This document shows, in pieces, positions 51,483 through 60,777 of a DNA stretch of 64,000 bases. This DNA is from Paraburkholderia diazotrophica. Lineage in GTDB: Bacteria; Pseudomonadota; Gammaproteobacteria; Burkholderiales; Burkholderiaceae. Each line of letters starts with the position of its first letter. Position 1 is the stretch's first letter. A program made the translations under genes and the position numbers. The notes under the pieces were generated by a model. That model worked only from the letters and a program-made list of their open reading frames with translations. It was not told the origin of the DNA and did not search any database. The stretch is from contig NZ_FNYE01000013.1 in assembly GCF_900108945.1 (NCBI RefSeq), positions 62,001-126,000 of the forward strand, given 5' to 3'.

Positions 51483-53823
51483 ACCAATGCTCGGCCGTCG
51501 GCCACGGAAGACGCCGCAGCGACCAGTCCAGTTCCGCTCCGACCACGCAGCGCCCCTCGGGCGACTGCAACGCGACCGTCACCGCGATGCACGGCCTGCC
51601 GCTCGCGAGCGACAGATACGGGCTGCTCGTGACGGGCACGCCCGGACGCAGCACGGCATTACGGAAATACGGCCGATGGTCCCAGCGCGCATCGCGCGGA
51701 TTCGCGACGGGATGCAGCGACCCGCCTTCGACCGCCGACGCCCTGCCCATCACTTCATGTCCGATCTGCCGCCCCGTATCGTCGAGCACGAAACAGCTGA
51801 CGCATAGCTCCAGCTGCGCGAGATCGCAGAATGCATCGGCGAGCGGCACGCCCTTGAGCCATGCATCGACGCCCGCATCGAGCGCCTGCCGGTACGGCCG
51901 CACTTCCGATTCGAACAGCGCGTGCTGATGCGCGCGCCCTTGCGCGATCACATCGAATGCGTGATCGATGCGCCGGTGCACGGCATCGGGCGGCGTGACG
52001 GACGGCGACGGCCGGCCAAGCAGAAAGCCTTGCGCGAAGTCGACGTTCGACTCGACGGCGAGAATCAGCTGCTCCGTCGTCTCGACGCCCTCCACCACGA
52101 CCAGCATGCCCGCCTGATGCAGCAGCGAGACGAGCTTCGGCAAGATCGGCTGCTCGACGCCGGGGCTCGTTGCGCGTATCAGCTCGCCGTCGAGCTTCAC
52201 GAGATCGGGCCGGATGCGCAGCAGACGATCGAGGTTCGAGTGGCCCGCGCCGAAATCGTCGACGGCAATCAGAAAGCCGTGCTCGCGATACTGCCCTGCC
52301 GCGCGCGACATGTCGTCGACGCTGCCGCCATGCGACTCCAGCAGTTCGAGCACCACGCGATCCGGCGCGAGCCCCGCCGAGCCCACGAGCTGCGCAAGCT
52401 GACGGGCATAGCCATCGGCGATGAAAGTGGCAGGCAGGATGTTGAGAAACAGCCATGCGTCTTCAGGGATCAGGCGGCGCGCATTGCCGATATGCAACGC
52501 GTGGCTCGTCCGATCGAGATCGCCCTGATCGCTGAACGGCCTCGGCGAGAACAGCACGGCGGGCGGCACGTGCGAGCCGTCCTCGCGCTCGCCGTGCAAC
52601 AACGCCTCGAAGCCGACCTGCTTCTGGTGCGAGAGGCTGTAGAGCGGCTGGAACTGCGAGGTCAGCCAGAAGTCGTCCCACAACTGGCGGATCGGTTCCG
52701 ACGACGCGCCGTCCACGAGATCATGCGCCCATGTGAGGCGCGCGGGATCGACGGGCGCCGCGCGTTCGACGCACACACAGTTGCGCCCCGTATGCTTCGC
52801 TCGCAGCAAGGCCTCGTCGGCGCGATCGAGCAGCGCCATCACGCTTTCGCCGCATCGGTATTGCGCAACGCCGAAGCTCGCGCTCAAGAGGCCATCGGGA
52901 CGCGCAATGCGGCCGATCGCGCTGCGCAACGTTTCGGCGAGTTGCGCAGCGGGACGCAAGGCCGCGTCGTGCAGCAGCACGAATTCTTCCCCGCCGATAC
53001 GGCCCACGATGTCGGCGGGCGTCGTCATCTCCTTCAGCACGCGCGCGACGTTCGACAGCGCCTGATCGCCGATTGCATGGCCGAACCGGTCGTTCAGCGA
53101 CTTGAAGTGATCGATGTCGATAAAAATGGCGCTGACGCTCGCATCTCCGTTCAGCTTCGACAGACGCATCGCCGCCTGATCGAGAAACGCGCGGCGGTTG
53201 TGCAGCCCCGTCAGCGGATCGGTTGCGGCAAGACGCGCGAGGCGGTCTTCGAGCAGAAAGTGATTGCGTCTGAAGCGGTAGAAGCCGAAGTGAAACACGG
53301 CGGCCGTCGGCAGCGCGATGGCGAGCCACATCCACCACGCGACATTCGCATCGTCTTGCGCGCGCGGCAGGCTCATCAACAGCGGCACGCCCGTTGCGCA
53401 AAAGAGCGCGCTGCCGACGAAGAAATGCGCAGGCGTGAGCCACAGCGGCGCCGCGCAGACGGGTATCGCCACCATTGCAGGCAGCACCCACACCAACGGC
53501 GCGTCGAGCCCATCGACATTCAACGCGAGCCCCGCGAGCAACACGAGCATATACGCGACGCCGAGCGCGCCGAATTGCGATGTGCTCCTCGCGCGGGCAA
53601 TCGCGGCGACGAGCAGCGCAAGGCACGCGCCGCACACGAGCCGCCAGATGAGCGGCACGGCCGGCCCCGTCACGAAGCAGCGCGCGAATGCGAACGCCAT
53701 GAATGCGATGACGGTAAACGCCATCGTCATGGTCGCAAGGGGTCGCTGATGTTCCAGTGAACGTCGGTGAAACCGGTGTTGCAATCCGGCGTCGGACGTC
53801 CGATCCGTTAGGGAGGAAAGCAT
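51481..53823 (-). CDS. Membrane-bound GGDEF-EAL protein with YkuI_C-like domain
   Basis: A 780-residue cyclic-di-GMP enzyme. The N-terminal ~190 residues hold about six TM helices (MASE-like). The GGDEF domain (ATDPLTGLHNRRAFLD; active-site GGEEF in RIGGEEFVLL) has no RxxD inhibitory site. The EAL domain has VGFEALLHG, NILPATF, LELLESHG, DDFGAGHSN, KLDGELI and VVVEGVETTEQL, so both activities look possible. The C-terminal ~110 residues (SCFVLDDTGRQIG; PYFRNAVLRPG; SSPYLSLASGRPCI) resemble the YkuI_C sensor domain. I chose ATG 53823. Confidence 0.93.
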   Translation of the reverse strand: MLSSLTDRTSDAGLQHRFHRRSLEHQRPLATMTMAFTVIAFMAFAFARCFVTGPAVPLIWRLVCGACLALLVAAIARARSTSQFGALGVAYMLVLLAGLALNVDGLDAPLVWVLPAMVAIPVCAAPLWLTPAHFFVGSALFCATGVPLLMSLPRAQDDANVAWWMWLAIALPTAAVFHFGFYRFRRNHFLLEDRLARLAATDPLTGLHNRRAFLDQAAMRLSKLNGDASVSAIFIDIDHFKSLNDRFGHAIGDQALSNVARVLKEMTTPADIVGRIGGEEFVLLHDAALRPAAQLAETLRSAIGRIARPDGLLSASFGVAQYRCGESVMALLDRADEALLRAKHTGRNCVCVERAAPVDPARLTWAHDLVDGASSEPIRQLWDDFWLTSQFQPLYSLSHQKQVGFEALLHGEREDGSHVPPAVLFSPRPFSDQGDLDRTSHALHIGNARRLIPEDAWLFLNILPATFIADGYARQLAQLVGSAGLAPDRVVLELLESHGGSVDDMSRAAGQYREHGFLIAVDDFGAGHSNLDRLLRIRPDLVKLDGELIRATSPGVEQPILPKLVSLLHQAGMLVVVEGVETTEQLILAVESNVDFAQGFLLGRPSPSVTPPDAVHRRIDHAFDVIAQGRAHQHALFESEVRPYRQALDAGVDAWLKGVPLADAFCDLAQLELCVSCFVLDDTGRQIGHEVMGRASAVEGGSLHPVANPRDARWDHRPYFRNAVLRPGVPVTSSPYLSLASGRPCIAVTVALQSPEGRCVVGAELDWSLRRLPWPTAEHW

Positions 53824-54069
53824 TATTAGCTCAGGCCAGTTCCGGTGACTCTGCCGATGTATAACGGCAACTCCGGCCCGAGGTTGATACTTCATATGAA
53901 AACAGCAATGCGCGTTGGCATCGACCGATGCTGCATTTGACAATTGCTAGTCTCGCAAGCGCGAATCACTTGCACCCGTCACTTGCATCAAATGTCAATT
54001 GCGTCGCGGGTGCTACCTTATCCTCCCTCTGTGTGAGATCACGAGCGATCGAACACGTGCTCCTTCCCT

Positions 54070-54561
54070 TTAGAGAACAAGTGAGAGAAAGCGCGTCCCT
54101 GCAACGGGGTTCGCGTAATAGGCGGCCGTTTCGGTGAAGCCCATACGTTCGTACAGACGCTGCGCGAAGGCCGTTTGAGGAACGGAATCGAGCACGAGCT
54201 TCGCATATCCCAGCGCCTTCGCTTTGCCGATCACCGATGCAACGAGTTGCTCCCCGAGCGACAGACCTCGATATACAGGACGCACATAAAGCCGCTTCAC
54301 TTCGGCAACTTCATTTGAATGTCGCAGAAGTCCCACGCAGCCCGCTATATCGCCGTCTGCTTCCGCGACGAAGAACATGCCCGATGGCAACGTGTACGTC
54401 TGTTCGAACGTCTGCATTTCATGCTCGAAGCCGCGATACGACAGGTCCATGTCGAGCCATTTCACGTATTCGCGAACGATCGCAACAACAGCAGCCGTAT
54501 CGGCCGGGAAAACGGCTTCGCGAATTGAAGGAAGCACCTGATGCGTGATTGAAGCCGACAT
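54070..54561 (-). CDS. GNAT-family N-acetyltransferase
   Basis: A 163-residue GNAT enzyme. The acetyl-CoA site is VKRLYVRPVYRGLSLGEQLV (R-x2-G-x-G/A-like), preceded by FFVAEADGDIAGCVGLLRH and followed by KLVLDSVPQTAFAQRLYERMGF. The substrate is unknown. GAGGG precedes ATG 54561. It is divergent from the YciI-like gene. About 245 bases downstream toward the GGDEF gene hold no gene. Confidence 0.92.
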   Translation of the reverse strand: MSASITHQVLPSIREAVFPADTAAVVAIVREYVKWLDMDLSYRGFEHEMQTFEQTYTLPSGMFFVAEADGDIAGCVGLLRHSNEVAEVKRLYVRPVYRGLSLGEQLVASVIGKAKALGYAKLVLDSVPQTAFAQRLYERMGFTETAAYYANPVAGTRFLSLVL

Positions 54562-54789
54562 GTCGCCCTCGCGCTGAATACCCGGATCATCCGTACGGGA
54601 CACAGCGTAATGCTCGCAACGGCGCACAGTCTTGAACGTTTGTGCAAACGTGTTGCGCACTTGCATTCGCACCTCTGGCGCAGAGCGCTAACGCGCACAT
54701 CGATGTCGATTTCAGCTATCGTCGATCGTCGTAACGATGAAAGCCGCCTGATCGCGCGGTTTCGACAACCCATTCGAGGAGATGCAGCG

Positions 54790-55227
54790 ATGAAAGTGAT
54801 GGTGATCGTCAAGGCCACGGGCGACTCGGAAGCCGGCAAGATGCCGGGTACCGAATTGCTGGCCGCCATGGGCAACTTCAACGAAGAGCTCGTCAAGGCA
54901 GGCGTGATGCTCGCGGGCGAAGGCCTGCATCCCAGTTCACGCGGCAAGCGCGTGCGTTTCTCGGGTCCGCAGCGCACCGTGATCGACGGGCCGTTCGCGG
55001 AGACGAAAGAACTGATCGCCGGCTTCTGGCTGTGGCAAGTGAAGTCGATGGAAGAAGCTATCGAATGGGTCCGGCGCTGTCCGAACCCGATGGAAGGCGA
55101 ATCGGAAATCGAAATCCGCCAGATATTCGAAGCCGACGATTTCGGCGACGAGTTCACGCCCGAATTGCGCGAACAGGAAGACCGCTTGCGCGCCGACATC
55201 GAAAAGCAGGCGAACAAGGCGAAGTGA
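54790..55227 (+). CDS. YciI/DGPF-family protein
   Basis: A 145-residue ferredoxin-fold protein of the YciI-like group (DGPF domain). Visible are MKVMVIVKATGDSEAG, LLAAMGNFNEELVKAGVMLAGEGLHPS, the signature TVIDGPFAETKELIAGFWLW, and EEAIEWVRRCPNPM. Members often lie beside ECF sigma factors, but none is here. GAGGAGATGCAGCG precedes ATG 54790. Confidence 0.9.
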   Translation: MKVMVIVKATGDSEAGKMPGTELLAAMGNFNEELVKAGVMLAGEGLHPSSRGKRVRFSGPQRTVIDGPFAETKELIAGFWLWQVKSMEEAIEWVRRCPNPMEGESEIEIRQIFEADDFGDEFTPELREQEDRLRADIEKQANKAK

Positions 55228-55290
55228 CGCTCCGCTCGTCGGCGCAATGGAATGCCCTCAGCGTCCGCTCAGCGTGTGCTCAACGCGGGC

Positions 55291-56457
55291 TCAACGCGTA
55301 CGCAACGCATCGACGATGCTCATGCGAGCGGCACGCATCGCGGGCAGGAATCCGCCGACGAGCCCCATCGTCATCGAAAACGCGAGCGTCTTTATGACGA
55401 TGGCGGGCGTCAGGATGAAACGGAACGACAGGTCCGCAAAGGTCTGAAAGTTGGTGGTCGAAAACGACGCGAACTGCATGAAGGCCGCGCAGCCCAGGCC
55501 CATCATCCCGCCGACGAATCCGAGCAACATCGCTTCGACGAGAAACGCGGCGAGCACGTTCGAGCGCCTGAAGCCGAGCGCGCGCAACGTGCCGATCTCC
55601 GCGACGCGATTCGCGACGGACGCATACATCGTGATCATCGCGCCGATCATCGCGGCGATCGAAAAGATCGTCGACAGCGTGAAGCCGAGTATGTTGATGA
55701 ACGTCGAGAGCGCCTTCGACTGGTCGCTGTAGAACGTCTGCTCGCGCTTCGCTTCGTCGGCGAGGCGCGGATCGACGTCGAGATCCCGTTTGAAGCCATC
55801 GAACTGATCGGACTGCGCGAGGCGCACCACCATCGACGAATAACTGCTGCGGCGAAACGACTGCATCAGCTGATCGACGTCGCCCCAGATTTCGGAATCG
55901 AAGCCGCTGCCGCCGGCGTCGAACGTGCCGACCACTGTCCAGTCGCGCTGCGCGAAGTGCAAATGCTCGCCCGGCTGCGTGCCGCTGAAGCCCTTTGCAA
56001 CGCTGCTGCCGACGATGATCTCCGACGAGCCTGGCGTGAACATACGCCCCGACGCGAGCTTCACTTGCGGCCGCAAGCTCATGCCCGCGGGCGATACGCC
56101 GCGTATCACGACGTTCGACGGTTTCCCCGTACTGAGCTTGAGCAGCGAGATCAGCACGACGGATTCCTTCGACGCCATGCGCCTGCCGTCGCCGCCCATC
56201 GCAACGGCAGGATGCATTTCGATCACGTTCGCCTGAGCGCGGTCGATCGCGCTCTGCACTTCCGTTTCCGCGCCCTTGCGGATCACCACGACGTTGTCTT
56301 CTTCGCCCGTCGAAACGAGCGTTTTCTTGAGGCCCGCGTCGAGCATCAGCACGGTCGCGAACACGAACACGACGAGCGCGAGTCCGCTCGCCGTGAGCGC
56401 CGTGGTCAGACGGCGCGTCCACAGGTTGCGAGCGATGTATGAGAGCGGAATCGCCAC
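55291..56457 (-). CDS. ABC transporter permease (MacB/FtsX type), second copy
   Basis: A 388-residue permease with the MacB layout: TM1 (TTALTASGLALVVFVFATVLML), a long periplasmic domain, then three TM helices (TLSTIFSIAAMIGAMITMY; AFLVEAMLLGFVGGMMGLG; final FSMTMGLVGGFLPAM) and the coupling motif AEIGTLRALGFRRSNVL. It starts at GTG 56457, 11 bases after the previous stop, with GAGG 5 bases upstream. Last gene of a four-gene efflux operon. Confidence 0.9.
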   Translation of the reverse strand: MAIPLSYIARNLWTRRLTTALTASGLALVVFVFATVLMLDAGLKKTLVSTGEEDNVVVIRKGAETEVQSAIDRAQANVIEMHPAVAMGGDGRRMASKESVVLISLLKLSTGKPSNVVIRGVSPAGMSLRPQVKLASGRMFTPGSSEIIVGSSVAKGFSGTQPGEHLHFAQRDWTVVGTFDAGGSGFDSEIWGDVDQLMQSFRRSSYSSMVVRLAQSDQFDGFKRDLDVDPRLADEAKREQTFYSDQSKALSTFINILGFTLSTIFSIAAMIGAMITMYASVANRVAEIGTLRALGFRRSNVLAAFLVEAMLLGFVGGMMGLGCAAFMQFASFSTTNFQTFADLSFRFILTPAIVIKTLAFSMTMGLVGGFLPAMRAARMSIVDALRTR

Positions 56458-56470
56458 GATAGCCTCGCCT

Positions 56471-57625
56471 CTAGCCGATCGCCCGCAGGCCTTCGACGAT
56501 CCGCACGCGCGCGGCCTGCATCGCCGGAATGATCGCGGCGGCAAGTCCGACGGCGAGCGCGCATGCGGCCTGCAACAGCATCGTCTGGTGCGATACGACG
56601 AACACGGGAAACACGCCGCCCGTCGCCTGCTTGAAGAAGCTCGCGGCGGGCGGCGTCGCGAGCATGCCGAGCGCGCCGCCCACCGCGCTGATCGTCACCG
56701 ACTCGCCGAACATCAGCAGCGCGAGAAAGCCCGGTCCGAAGCCGAGCGCCTTGAGCGTCGCGTATTCGACAGTGCGCTCGCGCGCGCTCATCGCCATCGC
56801 GTTCGCCATCACGGCCATGATGATCACGATCACCACGTACGACACGAGACGGATCGCCGCGATGATCTGATTCGACATCGCGACGAAGCCGAGCTGGAAT
56901 GCCTGCTCCGTTTCCGTAAGCGTTTCGGCGAGCGAGTTCTTGAACACGGCGTCGACGTTGCGCGAGATTGCGGCGGCATCGTCGGGATTCGAAATGCCGA
57001 GCACGTACACGCCGACCTGATCCGGTTTGCGCCCCGGCATCTTGCGCACCGTTTCGTTCAGATAGTCCCAGTGGAAAATCAGCTGACGCGTGATCGTCGA
57101 TTCGTCGCGCCCATCGAGAATGCCGCGCACCGTGAATTCCCACGTGCCCGGATAGATCGTCCCCTTGATGGGAATCACGTCGCCGACCTTGAAGCCGAAC
57201 GCGTTCGCAAGCTGCCTGCCGATCAGACAGCCCTTGCGGTCGCGTGCGTATTCACTACGCTGCTGCGCGGGCAGAATGAATTCGGGGTACAGGTCCAGAT
57301 AGTTGTCCGACACGGCGAACTGCGCGAAGAAGTTCTTCGGCTCGCGATAGATGCCGCCAAACCAGCTCGAACGCGCGACCATCGTCACGCCGTCGACGCC
57401 TCGAATGCGGTTTTCGTAGCTGAGCGGCAGCGGGAACGTCAGCGAAATCGCATTGCGCGTGACAAGCCGCGCATTCGACGCCGCCGCCGCGCCCGCGTAC
57501 CACGCATCGACCACGGTATGCAGCAAGCCGTATGCGAGCACGGCAATCGTCAGCCCGAGCACGGTCAGCATCGTGCGCAGCTTGTGACGCAGCGCGTTGC
57601 GCGTGATCAGCTTCAGCAGATGCAT
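56471..57625 (-). CDS. ABC transporter permease (MacB/FtsX type), first copy
   Basis: A 384-residue permease with the same topology: TM1 (TMLTVLGLTIAVLAYGLLH), a periplasmic domain, then TM2-4 (LVSYVVIVIIMAVMANAMAM; MFGESVTISAVGGALGML; AACALAVGLAAAIIPAM) and the coupling segment EYATLKALGFGPGF. It differs clearly from the second permease, so the pair is likely a heterodimer. ATG 57625 follows the ATPase gene by 33 bases. Confidence 0.9.
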   Translation of the reverse strand: MHLLKLITRNALRHKLRTMLTVLGLTIAVLAYGLLHTVVDAWYAGAAAASNARLVTRNAISLTFPLPLSYENRIRGVDGVTMVARSSWFGGIYREPKNFFAQFAVSDNYLDLYPEFILPAQQRSEYARDRKGCLIGRQLANAFGFKVGDVIPIKGTIYPGTWEFTVRGILDGRDESTITRQLIFHWDYLNETVRKMPGRKPDQVGVYVLGISNPDDAAAISRNVDAVFKNSLAETLTETEQAFQLGFVAMSNQIIAAIRLVSYVVIVIIMAVMANAMAMSARERTVEYATLKALGFGPGFLALLMFGESVTISAVGGALGMLATPPAASFFKQATGGVFPVFVVSHQTMLLQAACALAVGLAAAIIPAMQAARVRIVEGLRAIG

Positions 57626-57658
57626 GGCAGCCTGCGGTTGCGCGCTTCATTGGGCATT

Positions 57659-58378
57659 TCAGCGAGCCATTCCATCGATCAGCTCCCCTTTCTCCAGATG
57701 CACGAGCGCCCTTGCCGCGCCCGCCGCATGCGCGTCGTGCGTCACCATGATGATGGTCTTGCCCAGCTCGCGGTTGAGCCGCTGCAACATCGACAGCACT
57801 TCCTCGGCGGACGCGCGGTCGAGGTCGCCCGTCGGTTCGTCGGCGACGATCAGAGTCGGATCGGTGATCAGCGCGCGGGCGATCGCGACGCGCTGCTGCT
57901 GGCCGCCCGACAGCTCCGACGGATAGTGATGCGCGCGGTTCGACAGATTGACCATGTCGAGCACGAGCGCCACGCGCTCGCGGCGCTCCTTGCGCGTCAG
58001 GCGCGTGAGCATCAACGGCAGCTCGACGTTCTCGAACGCCGTCAGCACGGGCATCAGGTTGTAGAACTGGAAGATGAAGCCGACATGCGCCGCGCGCCAT
58101 TGCGCAAGCGCCGCTTCGGAGAGCCGCGTGATGTCGACGCCGCCGACGCGCAGCTCGCCGCCGTCCGGCCGGTCGATGCCCGCGATCAGATTGAGCAGCG
58201 TGCTCTTGCCCGAGCCCGACGGTCCCATCAGCGCAATGAAATCGCCTTCGCCGATCGCGAGCGTAATGTCCGACAGCACGGGCACCGTCTGCACGCCGCG
58301 CCGGTACGACTTCACGAGGTGACGGATGTCGACGAGGGGCATCGCCTCTTTCAGTGCCGCGCTCGCGTCATGACTCAT
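57659..58378 (-). CDS. ABC transporter ATP-binding protein (MacB/LolD type)
   Basis: A ~239-residue ATPase. Walker A GPSGSGKST (~residue 55), Q-loop IFQFYNLMPVLTA, signature LSGGQQQRVAIARAL, Walker B LIVADEP followed by TGDLD, and H-loop VTHDAHA. The start is ATG 58378, 6 bases after the adaptor stop; a GTG at 58387 overlapping that stop is the alternative. It powers the two permeases downstream. Confidence 0.94.
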   Translation of the reverse strand: MSHDASAALKEAMPLVDIRHLVKSYRRGVQTVPVLSDITLAIGEGDFIALMGPSGSGKSTLLNLIAGIDRPDGGELRVGGVDITRLSEAALAQWRAAHVGFIFQFYNLMPVLTAFENVELPLMLTRLTRKERRERVALVLDMVNLSNRAHHYPSELSGGQQQRVAIARALITDPTLIVADEPTGDLDRASAEEVLSMLQRLNRELGKTIIMVTHDAHAAGAARALVHLEKGELIDGMAR

Positions 58379-58383
58379 GTCGT

Positions 58384-59592
58384 TCACGGCTTCTTCGCCA
58401 CGGTGACTTTCGCGCCGTCCTTGATGTGCTCGTTCGGCGAGCGCACGAGCACATCGCCGGGACGCACGCCGTTGACGGCAACCAGTTCGCCGAGCGTCGC
58501 GCCCGTCGTGACGGGCACTTCGCGCACGGCATCGTCCTTGATCGCGAACACAACCTTGCGCCCGCCCCGATCGACGATGGCGGCCGGCTGCACCGCGACC
58601 ACCGGCTGTCTGTCCTGCGGCGGCACCGGCTTCGACAAAAACGCGATCTTCGCGCTCATGTCCGGCAGCACGCGTTCGTCGCGATCGACGAAGCGCACCT
58701 TGACGAGCACGGTCGCCTTCGAGCGGTCGACGGTCGGCACGATGCGCGACACGCTTCCCGCGAGGCGAACCTCCGGCAGCGCGTCAAGCTGGATCTCACA
58801 CGGCTCGTTGACGGTGATCTTCGCGATGTTCGATTCGGCGACGTCGGCCTCGACTTCGAGCGTCGCCATGTCGGCGATCGTCACGACCGCGCCCTTGCTG
58901 TCGGAGGCCTGCGAAAACGGCGTGATGTTGTCGCCGACGTTCGCGTGCTTTTCGATCACGACGCCGTCGAACGGCGCGCGGATCACGGTCTGATCGACGG
59001 AGACCTGCGCGGCCTGCGCGTTCGCCTTCGCCGACACGATCGCGGCGCGGGCGTTGTCGATCGACGCCTTCGCCTTGTCGTAGCGGGCGAGATCGGCGTC
59101 GTACTGGGTCGCGGGCATGGCGCCCTTCGGTGCAAGGATTGCCGAGCGGCGCAGATTGATTTCCGCGTTCTTCAATTCCGCTTCCTGCAGCGCGAGATTG
59201 GCCTGCGCGACCTTGACCTGCGCCTTGGCCTGCGCGAGCGCGGCCTCGACGTCGTTGCTCTCGATGCGCGCGATCACCTCGTTCTGCTTGACGCGCGTGC
59301 CTTCGAGCACGCCGAGCCATTCGAGCCGCCCTTGCGCCTTCGACGCCACGGCCGCCTTGCGCTGCGGCACGACGTAGCCCGTCGCGTTGAGCAGCGTGTA
59401 GGTTTGCGAAGGGTAAGCGGACACCACGGTCGTGGTGTCGACGGTCTGCGGCCCGGCAAGCCTCAGGCCCGCGAAAAGTGCGCCGGCAAGCAGCAGCGCG
59501 ACGGCCCCGTAGCCGATCCAGTTGCGCCGGCAGCCGCCCGTAGCGACGGCCGGCCGGTCGATTTTGAGCCGCTTCAGATCGTGATCTGCCAA
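58384..59592 (-). CDS. Periplasmic adaptor subunit (MacA/HlyD-like membrane fusion protein)
   Basis: A 402-residue membrane-fusion protein. One N-terminal TM helix (YGAVALLLAGALFAGLRLAG), a lipoyl half-motif (ATGYVVPQRKAAVASKAQGRL), a helical hairpin (residues ~110-205, VEAALAQAKAQVKVAQANLAL), the second lipoyl half (IRAPFDGVVIEKHANVGD), and beta-barrel and membrane-proximal domains. It links the inner-membrane ABC unit to an outer-membrane channel encoded elsewhere. First gene of the operon; the cargo is unknown. Confidence 0.93.
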   Translation of the reverse strand: MADHDLKRLKIDRPAVATGGCRRNWIGYGAVALLLAGALFAGLRLAGPQTVDTTTVVSAYPSQTYTLLNATGYVVPQRKAAVASKAQGRLEWLGVLEGTRVKQNEVIARIESNDVEAALAQAKAQVKVAQANLALQEAELKNAEINLRRSAILAPKGAMPATQYDADLARYDKAKASIDNARAAIVSAKANAQAAQVSVDQTVIRAPFDGVVIEKHANVGDNITPFSQASDSKGAVVTIADMATLEVEADVAESNIAKITVNEPCEIQLDALPEVRLAGSVSRIVPTVDRSKATVLVKVRFVDRDERVLPDMSAKIAFLSKPVPPQDRQPVVAVQPAAIVDRGGRKVVFAIKDDAVREVPVTTGATLGELVAVNGVRPGDVLVRSPNEHIKDGAKVTVAKKP

Positions 59593-59794
59593 TTTATATG
59601 TCGTCGCCGGATGGCTCGTGCAATTCCGAACGCCTCATGTGATTAAGAGCGCATCGGGGCACCGCCATGCCGGCTACCTGTCCTGTAGTCGGGCCCACAG
59701 TATAGCGCCGCGCATCGTCCGTACTTTTGTCCGCACGCGTGCGATTGCTTTACAGTCTTGCCGTCGACATCCGATTATTCGCAGGGAGAACATC

Positions 59795-60652
59795 ATGCAC
59801 GACAAGCAGACGGTGGCGGCCGACAGCACCGCCGTACGCGTCGCGTTGTGGCGGGCCATGCATGTGCAGGTCGATGCGCCGCCGCACGTGCTCGACGACG
59901 AGATCGGCTTGCGCCTCGCCGCGCCCGACGAAGGCTGGCGCAACCGTCCCGACATGGACGCTCAGGGCACGCGCGGCTATCGGGCATCGATCGTCGCCCG
60001 CGCGCGCTTCATCGAAGACCTGGTGACGCAAGAGGCGAACCGCGGCGTGTCGCAGTACGTCATTCTCGGCGCGGGACTCGATACGTTCGCGCAGCGCAAA
60101 CCGGAAATCGCAGCGCGGCTGCGGGTGTTCGAAGTGGATCGTCCGGGCGCGCAAGCGTGGAAGTGTCAGCGCCTGATCGAACTCGGCTATGGCGTTCCGC
60201 CGTGGCTGCGGCTCGTGCCCGTCGACTTCGAAGCGGGCCAGTCATGGTGGGACTGCCTGTCGGGCGCCGGCTTTGAAGCGGGCGCGCCGTCCGTGGTCGC
60301 ATCGACGGGCGTGTCGATGTATCTGACGCGCGACGCGAACCTCGCGACGCTGCGTCAGATCGCGAAGCTCGCGCCGGGCTCGACACTCGCGATGACGTTC
60401 CTGTTGCCGCTCGATCTCATCGATGCCGCCGAACGCGCGCAGCATCAGGCCGTGTATGAACGGGCGCGCGCGGCGGGCACGCCGTTCGTCAGCTTCTTCA
60501 GCCCCGACGAGATGCTGGCGCTGGCGCGCGAAGCGGGTTTCAGCCAGGTCCGGCACGTATCGACGGCCGATCTGACCGAACGCTATTTCTCTCATCGATC
60601 CGATGGGCTGCGGCCGGCGACGGGCGAGGCGTTTCTCGTCGCGAGCACCTGA
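59795..60652 (+). CDS. Class I SAM-dependent methyltransferase (LCMT/PPM1 type)
   Basis: A 285-residue methyltransferase of the leucine-carboxyl-methyltransferase-like group. Visible are RASIVARARFIEDLV, the SAM motif QYVILGAGLDTFAQRKP, the acidic ribose contact VFEVDRPGAQAWK, VPVDFEAGQSW, and VVASTGVSMYLTRDANLATL. AGGGAGAA lies 6 bases before ATG 59795. The substrate is unknown; in bacteria such proteins often methylate small molecules. Confidence 0.9.
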   Translation: MHDKQTVAADSTAVRVALWRAMHVQVDAPPHVLDDEIGLRLAAPDEGWRNRPDMDAQGTRGYRASIVARARFIEDLVTQEANRGVSQYVILGAGLDTFAQRKPEIAARLRVFEVDRPGAQAWKCQRLIELGYGVPPWLRLVPVDFEAGQSWWDCLSGAGFEAGAPSVVASTGVSMYLTRDANLATLRQIAKLAPGSTLAMTFLLPLDLIDAAERAQHQAVYERARAAGTPFVSFFSPDEMLALAREAGFSQVRHVSTADLTERYFSHRSDGLRPATGEAFLVAST

Positions 60653-60777
60653 GGCCCCTCACCACGTCCGCGACGCACTGGACGCCAGCGACGCGTTCGA
60701 CGCGCGTCGCGGGCTGAACCCGCGGTTGGTTGAACCCGCAGCCCACGGTTGGAACCTATAACAACAAGGTGTCGAGC

